A stretch of DNA of 6,452 bases from an uncultured Mucilaginibacter sp. GTDB lineage: Bacteria > Bacteroidota > Bacteroidia > Sphingobacteriales > Sphingobacteriaceae. The notes below the pieces were generated by a model. That model did no database searches and was not told the origin of the DNA. It saw nothing but the letters and a program-made list of their open reading frames with translations. Shown piece after piece: positions 1 through 5,416 of the stretch; position 1 is the first letter of the stretch; each line of letters starts with the position of its first letter. Position numbers and translations under genes: made by a program. The DNA is taken from assembly GCA_946479225.1 (NCBI GenBank), contig CAMLFI010000151.1, positions 1 to 6,452 of the forward strand, read 5' to 3'.

Positions 1-1285
1 GATTACCAACAACCTCTACCCTTTTGCCCGACATCTTACCAAACATGCGGAACACGTTCAGCACCGGTTTATCTACACCATTAGTAGCCAAATCACGGAA
101 ACCATAGAACCAGGGTTGATCTTCAAACTCAAAGGCCCAGGTAACCGCTCCTTTAAAGTTAATGCCTATCTGGTCGGCCAGTGCATATTTGCGCGCGAAA
201 GAGGCTGCCGTATAGCTTGGATACATGGTACCATTACGATAAGCGTTCTGCGGACTGGTAACCATACCGCAAGCCGCGCAACCTTCCGGGTCAGACTCGC
301 CAATCATGATAGGCAAATTTTTAAGGGTTGGGAATGATGCTACTATATTGAAGCCTTTCTGAATATCTCTCATTTGCGTACCCACATTCATACGTACTAC
401 GCCATTAACCAAAGTTGGCGCACCCTTAGCGTGAAAGGAGATCAGATCAATAGGCGTGCCCACCTTACCCGTAACATAGTTTGTGCCCGATACGCAATGC
501 GTTAAAAAATCCGTCAAAAACTTAGAGCCACCATTGCCGCCTGTGCCGGCGACATCAGCCCCGCCGATGCGGGCGGTTGGTAGAGCGCGTTTAACGGCAT
601 CGGCTGTGTAATCGTATAACTTAAAAAACTCTTCGGGGGTACCTTTCCAGTAACCGATGTTGGGCTCGTTCCAGAGTTCCCAGTACCAGCTTTCCACTTC
701 GGCCTTGCCATAACGACTAACCGAATGTTTAACCCACTGGTATACCAACTCGGCCCACTTGTTATAATCCTTCGGCGGGTAGGCCCAGCCGGTGTAAATA
801 GATTCTTTGCCGCCCGGCGTCCAGTTGTGTTTATATGGTTGTGGATTAGTTGACAATGCCTCCGGCATAAAACCGATCTGTGCAAAAGGCTTCATTTTGC
901 GATTAACGTATGTGTCGAAAATACTATCAACCAGTCTCCAATTATAGATTGGCTTGCCGTTAGCATCCTCTGTGTAGGCGTTTGTTGATCCCCATTTAAG
1001 CTTGGCTACGCCGTCGCCGGTTACTAACATACTGTGAGCACGTACATAAACAGGCACAGGACTTAAAGCTGCAAGTTCGCTAAGCAGCTTCTTGCCATCC
1101 TTCATATAAGTATAGTTGGGCTCATCATAACCAAACCAGGCCCACATAGGGTGCATGGTTCCTACCTCTTTGTTCAAGTTTACCTGAATGGTAGCCGGCT
1201 GTGCTTGAGTTTGCCCGAAACTGTAACTACACCAAGCAGCACAAAGTACAAGCAAAGTGCCGCAAGCTTTTAATGATCTTAACAT
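1..1285 (-). CDS. Secreted GH39-type glycoside hydrolase, beta-xylosidase-like (C-terminus cut by window edge)
   Basis: The frame is open from an ATG at 1285-1283 to the left edge (428 residues), so the C-terminus is missing. Residues 1-24 form a signal peptide: basic start MLRSLK, a hydrophobic stretch LLVLCAAW, and probable cleavage near SFG-Q. The rest reads as a clan GH-A TIM barrel of family GH39. WELWNEPN at 202-209 carries the likely acid/base Glu207, and PIMIGESDPEG at 325-335 carries the likely nucleophile Glu330. Aromatic residues (WAWFGYDEPNY near 48-58, WAFEFEDQPWF near 383-393) fit a sugar-binding cleft. Family members release xylose or related sugars from the ends of plant oligosaccharides, in the periplasm or outside the cell. 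Exact substrate is not readable here; arabinose- or uronate-releasing activities also occur in the family. It has its own promoter and lies downstream of a terminated dehydrogenase gene. Family call is fairly sure, substrate is inferred. Confidence 0.85.
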   Translation of the reverse strand, partial: MLRSLKACGTLLVLCAAWCSYSFGQTQAQPATIQVNLNKEVGTMHPMWAWFGYDEPNYTYMKDGKKLLSELAALSPVPVYVRAHSMLVTGDGVAKLKWGSTNAYTEDANGKPIYNWRLVDSIFDTYVNRKMKPFAQIGFMPEALSTNPQPYKHNWTPGGKESIYTGWAYPPKDYNKWAELVYQWVKHSVSRYGKAEVESWYWELWNEPNIGYWKGTPEEFFKLYDYTADAVKRALPTARIGGADVAGTGGNGGSKFLTDFLTHCVSGTNYVTGKVGTPIDLISFHAKGAPTLVNGVVRMNVGTQMRDIQKGFNIVASFPTLKNLPIMIGESDPEGCAACGMVTSPQNAYRNGTMYPSYTAASFARKYALADQIGINFKGAVTWAFEFEDQPWFYGFRDLATNGVDKPVLNVFRMFGKMSGKRVEVVGN

Positions 1286-1309
1286 AAATAGAGTTGTTGG
1301 TTTATACAT

Positions 1310-1317
1310 CAAATATA
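1310..1317 (-). promoter_or_regulatory. Promoter -7 box (TATATTTG) of the GH39 gene
   Basis: On the minus strand TATATTTG matches the Bacteroidota -7 consensus TAnnTTTG exactly. It sits 24 bp upstream of the GH39 start and downstream of the dehydrogenase terminator, so it would give that gene its own short-leader transcript. A weak -33 candidate, TTTA at 1343-1340, lies 22 bp upstream. No Shine-Dalgarno sequence is visible between the box and the ATG. Confidence 0.55.
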
Positions 1318-1358
1318 ATGAAACATTGTTGAATTAATGTAAACACACAACCAACAAA

Positions 1359-1392
1359 AAAGCGTTATATCTAAATTTAGATATAACGCTTT
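1359..1392 (-). terminator. Perfect 34-bp palindrome, intrinsic terminator of the dehydrogenase gene
   Basis: AAAGCGTTATATCTAAA is followed directly by its exact reverse complement, giving a 17-bp dyad without mismatches. The central TCTAAATTTAGA would form the tip, with a few central bases unpaired. Read on the minus strand it starts 27 bp after the dehydrogenase stop codon and runs into six T residues (1361-1356), as expected for rho-independent termination. On the plus strand only three T follow and no gene ends there, so the minus direction is the functional one. Confidence 0.85.
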
Positions 1393-1419
1393 AATATTAT
1401 AAGCACAAAACTTTCGCGC

Positions 1420-3009
1420 TTATGCCTTGTCTTTTGTCCAGTTGCCGTCTACAAGGCGAAGGATGTTCAATGGATTACCTTTTTTCAATGGCTCAGGAAG
1501 CAGATCATCAGGGAAATCCTGGAATGCAACCGGGCGCACAAAACGAAGGATAGCACCGGTACCTACCGAAGTAGACGCAGCGTTGCTGGTTGAAGGGAAC
1601 GGCCCGCCGTGTACCATTGAATGGCAAACTTCAACACCGGTTGGGTATCCGCCATAAATAACACGACCGGCTTTTTGGGTGATGATGCTAACTACAGGCA
1701 ATAAAGCATCTTTATCTCCATCAGCAGCATGTACGGTAGCAGTCAACTGGCCTTCTAATGATTCAAGCACTTGCGCTAACTCAACAGCGTCTTTACAAAC
1801 TACAAATAAAGTAGCCGGACCGAAAACTTCTTCAGAAAGTGCCTTGTTGGTTAAAAACTCAGCAGCAGTCGTGCTGAATGCTGAAGGGCGCGCTTCTGCT
1901 TTATCAACGTTAGCAGCAGTAGCAGCTTCGGCAATTAAAGTAGTGTTAGCAGCACCTTTAAGTGTATCTATACCACCTGCGTATGCTTTGCAGATGTTCT
2001 TGTTAAGCATAGTGCCGGGTACAGTGTTTACAAACTCACCTGCGAATGATGCAAGGAAGTCTTGAGCTGCGGGGCTATCAACCAATAAAATTAAACCAGG
2101 GTTGGTACAAAACTGACCAACACCCATAGTTACAGAACCGGAAAGTGCTTTAGCAATTTTCTCTTTTTGAGTGATCAGTACGTTCTCCATTAACACAACA
2201 GGGTTAATAGCGCTCATCTCTGCATAAACAGGGATTGGCTCCGGGCGACTAACTGCTGCGTTAAACAAGGTCATACCCACATGGCGCGAACCTGTAAATC
2301 CAACTGCCTTAATAACCGGATGCTGAACTAATTTAACTGAATGTTCATGATTCAGATATATTGATGAGAAAACACCTTCAGGCATACCAGTAGCTTGCGC
2401 CGCCTTAGCGATTGCAGAACTTACCAATGCGTTTGTACCAGGGTGTGATGAGTGCGATTTTACTACAACAGGGCAACCGGCGGCTAAAGCAGAAGCTGTA
2501 TCGCCACCAGCGGTTGAGAATGCCAACGGGAAGTTACTTGCTCCGTAAACGGCAACAGGGCCTATAGGGATCAACATTCTTCTGATATCTGATTTAGGCA
2601 ATGGCTGACGATCTGGCTGAGCAGTATCAACACGTGCATCTAACCACCAACCATCTCTTAGCAATTGCGCGAATAATTTTAACTGTCCGCAGGTTCTACC
2701 ACGCTCGCCGGTTATACGTGCAATTGGTAAGCCAGACTCGGCACTACATCTTTCAATCAGCGCATCGCCTAAAGCCATTATCTCGTCGGCAATGGCGTCA
2801 AGAAACTGCGCACGTTTCTCGTAAGATAACTCACGGTATGCAGGGAATGCTTGTTGAGCTAAAGCAATAGCCGCCTCAAACTCCTCTTCGGTAGCCTGTG
2901 TAAATTTCTCAGGCAGATATTCATTTTTCGCAGGTGCAAAAGACTGGAAAGTTTTCTCGCCCTTAGCGCTGTTTTTAAATCCTATAAAATTATCAGCTAT
3001 CAGTGTCAT
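1420..3009 (-). CDS. Alpha-ketoglutarate semialdehyde (2,5-dioxovalerate) dehydrogenase, ALDH superfamily
   Basis: This 529-residue protein is a complete aldehyde dehydrogenase. It most resembles the KGSADH subgroup (EC 1.2.1.26), which oxidises 2,5-dioxopentanoate to 2-oxoglutarate with NAD(P)+. Catalytic residues are visible: Asn159 in GASNFP, Lys184 in VVVKSHSSHP, Glu264 in VYAEMSAINP, nucleophile Cys301 in GQFCTNPG, and Glu394 in SEEVFGP. The nucleotide-binding loop GFTGS is at 237-241. The FSTAGGDTASALAAGCP segment and the C-terminal HGGPFPSTS are features I associate with this subgroup. The enzyme is cytoplasmic and ends oxidative pentose (Weimberg-type), glucarate/galactarate or hydroxyproline pathways. 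Which of these it serves cannot be told from this window, but the GH39 neighbour favours plant sugars. It is transcribed away from the isomerase gene at 3215 and closed by the palindrome at 1359-1392. The start at 3009 gives the usual length; no Shine-Dalgarno is seen. Confidence 0.9.
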   Translation of the reverse strand: MTLIADNFIGFKNSAKGEKTFQSFAPAKNEYLPEKFTQATEEEFEAAIALAQQAFPAYRELSYEKRAQFLDAIADEIMALGDALIERCSAESGLPIARITGERGRTCGQLKLFAQLLRDGWWLDARVDTAQPDRQPLPKSDIRRMLIPIGPVAVYGASNFPLAFSTAGGDTASALAAGCPVVVKSHSSHPGTNALVSSAIAKAAQATGMPEGVFSSIYLNHEHSVKLVQHPVIKAVGFTGSRHVGMTLFNAAVSRPEPIPVYAEMSAINPVVLMENVLITQKEKIAKALSGSVTMGVGQFCTNPGLILLVDSPAAQDFLASFAGEFVNTVPGTMLNKNICKAYAGGIDTLKGAANTTLIAEAATAANVDKAEARPSAFSTTAAEFLTNKALSEEVFGPATLFVVCKDAVELAQVLESLEGQLTATVHAADGDKDALLPVVSIITQKAGRVIYGGYPTGVEVCHSMVHGGPFPSTSNAASTSVGTGAILRFVRPVAFQDFPDDLLPEPLKKGNPLNILRLVDGNWTKDKA

Positions 3010-3044
3010 AAAATGTTTTGGTATATGTTAAGCTTTTATTTAGA

Positions 3045-3056
3045 TACGCAAATATC
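3045..3056 (-). promoter_or_regulatory. Possible dehydrogenase promoter box overlapped by an operator half-site
   Basis: On the minus strand GATATTTG (3056-3049) differs from TAnnTTTG by one base, 39 bp upstream of the dehydrogenase ATG. It overlaps TTTGCGTA (3052-3045), the inverted copy of the half-site found at 3138-3145. No convincing -33 element was found at the right distance, so the promoter call is weak; the shared octamer is seen directly. Confidence 0.35.
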
Positions 3057-3127
3057 GGTTTTTCTATTTAATATCCGAGAGCCTGTTGTGCCTGCAAACG
3101 GTCATTTTTTGTAAAAGTAATGATAGA

Positions 3128-3145
3128 TAAGAAAACGTTTGCGTA
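3128..3145. promoter_or_regulatory. Candidate LacI-family operator in the divergent region
   Basis: TAAGAAAACGTTTGCGTA is an imperfect 18-bp palindrome centred on CG (3136/3137), with a perfect AAACGTTT core and matching outer TA..TA, A..T and G..C positions. Its right half, CGTTTGCGT, resembles LacI/GalR-family operators such as that of PurR. It overlaps the -33 element of the isomerase promoter, so bound protein would be expected to repress. The regulator gene is not in this window. Confidence 0.5.
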
Positions 3146-3169
3146 CACACCAAAATCTCTTTACATTAG
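3138..3169 (+). promoter_or_regulatory. Probable promoter of the isomerase gene
   Basis: TTTG at 3138-3141 and TACATTAG at 3162-3169 are separated by 20 bp. They match the Bacteroidota -33/-7 pattern TTTG and TAnnTTTG with one mismatch in the -7 box. Transcription would start near 3176, about 39 nt before the ATG. A TATAAT at 3200-3205 looks like an Escherichia -10 box but is too close to the ATG and is not the sigma motif of this phylum. Confidence 0.4.
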
Positions 3170-3214
3170 CTCAACGAATTAAAAACCAGGCGCACGTCCT
3201 ATAATATTCTATTT

Positions 3215-4102
3215 ATGATGAAGTTAAACCGAAGATCAACCATAAAACACATGCTTACCGGAGCTGCTGTACTTTCAGCCAACAATTTATTGGGGACCCC
3301 CCTATCTAAAACAGACGCAGACGCAGCATTTTTGCCGTTAAAGGGTAATATCAATCATTCCGTTTGCAGGTGGTGTTATGACGACATTGATTTAGAGAAA
3401 CTTTGTGCGGAAGGTAAAAAGATGGGCCTTAAAGGTATTGATCTGGTTGGACCTAAAGATTGGCCAACATTAAAAAAATATGGTTTACATTCATCCATGT
3501 GCTGGGGTGCAGAGCTCAATTTAGTAGACGGTTTCAATGATAAAAAGTTTCATCCTGAGCTTATAAAACGATACAGCGACATGATTCCGTTGGTTGCCGA
3601 GGCCGGTTATACCAACCTAATATGCTTTAGCGGCAACAAACGCGGAAAGACAGATGAAGAAGGTTGGCAAAACTGTGTAGAAGGTTTAAAACAGCTACTT
3701 CCGCTTGCAGAGAAACATAAAGTGGTACTTGTAATGGAACTGTTGAACAGCCGGGTTAATCACAGGGACTATCAGTGCGATACTACAAAATGGGGCGTTG
3801 AGCTCTGCAATCGGATAGGATCTGAAAACTTTAAGTTGCTATATGATATATATCATATGCAAATTGACGAAGGTGACGTTATAGCTACAATCAAAAAATA
3901 TAACAAGTACTTTGCTCACTATCACACCGGAGGAGTGCCGGGCCGCCATGAAATTGACGACACGCAGGAATTATATTATCCCGCAATTATGAAAGCAATT
4001 ATAGATACCGGCTATAAAGGGTTTGTTGCCCAGGAGTTTCTTCCAAAAGAAAAAGGACAGCTTGTAACCTTAAATAAATGCGTGCAGATATGTGATGTGT
4101 AA
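3215..4102 (+). CDS. Tat-exported sugar isomerase-like TIM barrel, hydroxypyruvate isomerase family
   Basis: This 295-residue protein begins with a twin-arginine signal: NRRSTIK at 5-11, followed by a hydrophobic HMLTGAAVLSANNLL segment. It is therefore probably folded in the cytoplasm and exported to the periplasm. The mature part is a xylose-isomerase-like (AP endonuclease 2 family) barrel. VMELLNSR holds Glu175, LLYDIYHMQ holds Asp211 and His214, YHTGGVPGRHE holds His237, Arg244 and His245, and VAQEFLP holds Glu274. Glu175, Asp211, His237 and Glu274 fit the usual four metal ligands. By my alignment from memory, His237 stands where Escherichia Hyi has Gln. YDIYHMQ, PGRHE and the C-terminal CVQICDV are typical of the Hyi family, which interconverts hydroxypyruvate and tartronate semialdehyde. 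Exported homologues in Bacteroidota may act on other keto sugars, so substrate is open. A second in-frame ATG at 3218 is an equally possible start. The gene diverges from the dehydrogenase and stands alone. Confidence 0.8.
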   Translation: MMKLNRRSTIKHMLTGAAVLSANNLLGTPLSKTDADAAFLPLKGNINHSVCRWCYDDIDLEKLCAEGKKMGLKGIDLVGPKDWPTLKKYGLHSSMCWGAELNLVDGFNDKKFHPELIKRYSDMIPLVAEAGYTNLICFSGNKRGKTDEEGWQNCVEGLKQLLPLAEKHKVVLVMELLNSRVNHRDYQCDTTKWGVELCNRIGSENFKLLYDIYHMQIDEGDVIATIKKYNKYFAHYHTGGVPGRHEIDDTQELYYPAIMKAIIDTGYKGFVAQEFLPKEKGQLVTLNKCVQICDV

Positions 4103-4119
4103 AGGGTTTAAGAGAATAA

Positions 4120-4169
4120 TTATACACCCAAATAATTGTGCCGCTTGCCATAATTATTTGGGTGTATAA
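4120..4169 (+). terminator. Perfect 18-bp stem-loop after the isomerase gene, likely terminator
   Basis: TTATACACCCAAATAATT (4120-4137) and its exact complement (4152-4169) flank a 14-nt loop, 17 bp after the isomerase stop codon. The position suggests transcription termination. However, the sequence after the stem (CGTTATTAATAATC) has no real T-run, so termination may be inefficient, or the hairpin may mainly protect the mRNA 3' end. Confidence 0.6.
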
Positions 4170-4255
4170 CGTTATTAATAATCAAGATTACCTATAAAAT
4201 GGCCTGCGGCTACGGCATCCTACAATCCCCTAATCCTATAAATAGCAGTCAACAT
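4170..4255. other. Spacer between isomerase hairpin and his promoter, nothing recognised
   Basis: No supported gene or clear motif was seen. A 35-codon frame starting at ATG 4199 runs into the his promoter and has no family resemblance, so it is not annotated. Together with the flanking hairpin, promoter and leader, this accounts for the 368-bp stretch between the isomerase and hisG. Confidence 0.5.
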
Positions 4256-4285
4256 TTTGTTTTTTTAAATAACTGCCTATATTTG
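4256..4285 (+). promoter_or_regulatory. Promoter of the histidine operon (TTTG-N18-TATATTTG)
   Basis: TTTG at 4256-4259 and TATATTTG at 4278-4285, 18 bp apart, match the Bacteroidota primary sigma consensus at every defined position. Transcription should start around 4291-4294. That leaves a leader of about 180 nt before hisG, unusually long for a simple biosynthetic gene and containing the histidine-rich reading frame at 4341. Confidence 0.75.
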
Positions 4286-4340
4286 CATCGCATATCCGTT
4301 AACTGATACGGCTATAATTTTACTACTCGTAATAATAAAA

Positions 4341-4403
4341 ATGGGAGCATACAACCTACATCATCTGCAAATGCATCATCACCGCCTGGTGATGAATAGA
4401 TAA
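4341..4403 (+). CDS. Histidine-rich leader peptide of the his operon (20 residues)
   Basis: ATG at 4341 opens a 20-codon frame ending at TAA 4401-4403. The peptide begins MGAYNLHHLQMHHHRLV and contains five histidines: residues 7-8 (CAT CAT) and 12-14 (CAT CAT CAC). It begins about 50 nt after the predicted transcription start and ends 67 nt before hisG, the first histidine biosynthesis gene. This placement and composition parallel enterobacterial HisL, whose histidine run senses charged histidyl-tRNA. The peptide itself would have no other function. The start follows an A-rich stretch without Shine-Dalgarno, as is usual for this phylum. It could be a chance frame, but five histidines in 20 codons directly in front of hisG make that unlikely. 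Confidence 0.8.
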   Translation: MGAYNLHHLQMHHHRLVMNR

Positions 4404-4444
4404 TGTATGTTTCTACGCGAAATAACAGCCCCGGTTTATATTTT
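4346..4444 (+). promoter_or_regulatory. Putative histidine attenuator with alternative hairpins
   Basis: Four stems can be drawn. An outer stem pairs 4346-4353 with 4404-4411 (8 bp, one G-U). An inner hairpin, TCATCACC with GGTGATGA (4376-4383 and 4388-4395, GCCT loop), lies on the histidine codons. A small hairpin pairs 4408-4413 with 4419-4424. An AU-rich stem pairs 4419-4424 with 4439-4444 and 4427-4429 with 4434-4436, followed by a T-rich run. The outer stem and 4408-4424 exclude each other, as do 4408-4424 and 4419-4444. This is the layout expected of attenuation. The last stem is weak as a terminator, so the mechanism is inferred. A T6 run at 4465-4470 directly before hisG is another possible termination site. 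Confidence 0.5.
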
Positions 4445-4470
4445 TATTATATTACTTAATTACCTTTTTT

Positions 4471-5322
4471 GTGAAAACACTTAAAATAGCGATCCAGAAA
4501 TCGGGTCGACTCAACGAAAAATCTGTTGAATTGTTAAAAAATTGCGGCCTTAGTTTTGAAAACTATAAAAGCTCGCTAATCTCTCCTGTATCTAACTTTC
4601 CGCTCGAAATACTTTTTCTTCGCGATGATGATATCCCGGAATATGTACAGGACGGCATTGCCGACCTGGGTATAGTTGGCGAAAATGTAATTGAAGAAAC
4701 AGAAGTTGCGGTAAGCTACCTGCAACGTTTAGGTTTTGGTAAATGTTCGCTTAAAATAGCTATAACCAATAACAGCGACATTACCGATTTATCAGGCCTG
4801 AATGGCAAATCTATAGCTACAACTTATCCGGTAATCTTGGGTAAATTTTTGGCAAAGCAAAACATCGACGCTGATATACGTACTATTTCCGGTTCGGTTG
4901 AAATATCTCCGGGTTTGGGCTTAAGCGATGCTATATGCGACCTTGTATCAACAGGTGGTACTTTAAAGAGCAATGGATTGAAACCTTTTGCTGATGTAAT
5001 GTCATCAGAAGCGGTATTAATTGGTTCAAAAGGCAGCGAGAACGACGATTTGATACAGGAACTTATCCAACGTATACAATCTGTACTGCGTGCCAAAGAG
5101 ACCAAGTACGTAGTACTTAATGTTGAGAAAACTCATCTTCCTGAAATATTGAAATTATTGCCCGGTGTTAAAAGTCCGTCGGTACTGCCATTGGCCGAAG
5201 AGGGCTGGGTAGCTGTACATACTGTAATACCGGAGCGCGATTTTTGGAGCCGGATAAGTCAGCTTAAACAGGCAGGCGCGCAAGGCATTGTAGTAATGCC
5301 AATTGAGAAGATAATTTTATAA
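4471..5322 (+). CDS. hisG: ATP phosphoribosyltransferase, long form
   Basis: HisG catalyses the first committed step of histidine synthesis, joining ATP and PRPP to phosphoribosyl-ATP in the cytoplasm. The 283-residue protein opens with LKIAIQKSGRLNEKSVELL, typical of the N-terminal catalytic domain. It carries the PRPP-binding motif DAICDLVSTGGTLKSNGL at 153-170, preceded by GSVEISPGLGL. Residues from about 210 to the end (KYVVLNVEKTHLPEIL through GAQGIVVMPIEKIIL) form the C-terminal ACT-like regulatory domain. This makes it the long, hexameric form, usually feedback-inhibited by histidine and working without HisZ. The GTG start at 4471 fits the family N-terminus and no upstream in-frame ATG improves it. 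A T6 run precedes the GTG and there is no Shine-Dalgarno. The gene follows a histidine-rich leader peptide, so transcription is probably attenuated when histidine is plentiful. hisD follows 94 bp downstream. Confidence 0.96.
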   Translation: MKTLKIAIQKSGRLNEKSVELLKNCGLSFENYKSSLISPVSNFPLEILFLRDDDIPEYVQDGIADLGIVGENVIEETEVAVSYLQRLGFGKCSLKIAITNNSDITDLSGLNGKSIATTYPVILGKFLAKQNIDADIRTISGSVEISPGLGLSDAICDLVSTGGTLKSNGLKPFADVMSSEAVLIGSKGSENDDLIQELIQRIQSVLRAKETKYVVLNVEKTHLPEILKLLPGVKSPSVLPLAEEGWVAVHTVIPERDFWSRISQLKQAGAQGIVVMPIEKIIL

Positions 5323-5326
5323 TTCG

Positions 5327-5413
5327 CCCCCCGGCCCCCTAAAAGGGGAGTACCGGATAAGGCGGCATTTATGGTTTAAATTAGGATATAACTCCCCTTT
5401 GGGGATTTGGAGG
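5327..5413. repeat. Intergenic inverted-repeat element (CCCCTTT family) between hisG and hisD
   Basis: AAAGGGGAGT (5342-5351) and its exact complement ACTCCCCTTT (5391-5400) enclose 39 bp. Each arm is extended outward by C-rich or G-rich sequence and forms its own small hairpin (CCCCT/AGGGG at 5336-5348; CCCC/GGGG at 5394-5404). This looks like two inverted copies of an interspersed REP-like repeat that I associate with Sphingobacteriaceae genomes. It lies inside the his operon and its right end, TTGGAGG, supplies the GGAGG just before hisD. No transposase is present. Confidence 0.7.
5409..5413 (+). promoter_or_regulatory. GGAGG ribosome-binding-like site before hisD
   Basis: GGAGG ends 3 bp before the hisD ATG at 5417. 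The spacing is short for a Shine-Dalgarno, and the motif belongs to the end of the repeat element, so it may be coincidental. It is still the only gene start in the window with such a sequence. Confidence 0.4.
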
Positions 5414-5416
5414 CTT

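Noticed and set aside
514..885. Minus-strand frame of 123 codons inside the GH39 gene
   Set aside because: It overlaps the GH39 frame in another phase, is rich in Arg, Thr and Pro without domain features, and the GH39 frame has signal peptide and catalytic motifs.
1427..2870. Plus-strand frames opposite the dehydrogenase gene (1427-1657, 1679-2065, 2601-2870)
   Set aside because: They are antisense shadows of a well-supported aldehyde dehydrogenase and show no recognisable domains.
3200..3205. TATAAT as a promoter -10 box for the isomerase
   Set aside because: It lies 9 bp before the ATG and Bacteroidota primary sigma factors do not use this motif; TTTG-N20-TACATTAG is a better fit.
4199..4306. 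35-codon plus-strand frame upstream of the his leader peptide
   Set aside because: It spans the his promoter, has no clustered amino acid of regulatory meaning and no family resemblance.
4290..4470. T-box riboswitch controlling the his operon
   Set aside because: No T-box core (AGGGUGG...ACCGCG type) or specifier-loop layout is visible; the His-rich peptide explains the leader better.
4824..5105. Minus-strand frame opposite hisG
   Set aside because: Antisense to a clear hisG with intact motifs; no independent support.
5327..5413. Intrinsic terminator between hisG and hisD
   Set aside because: The GC-rich hairpins lack a following T-run on the plus strand, and hisG and hisD are functionally coupled; a repeat element is the better reading.
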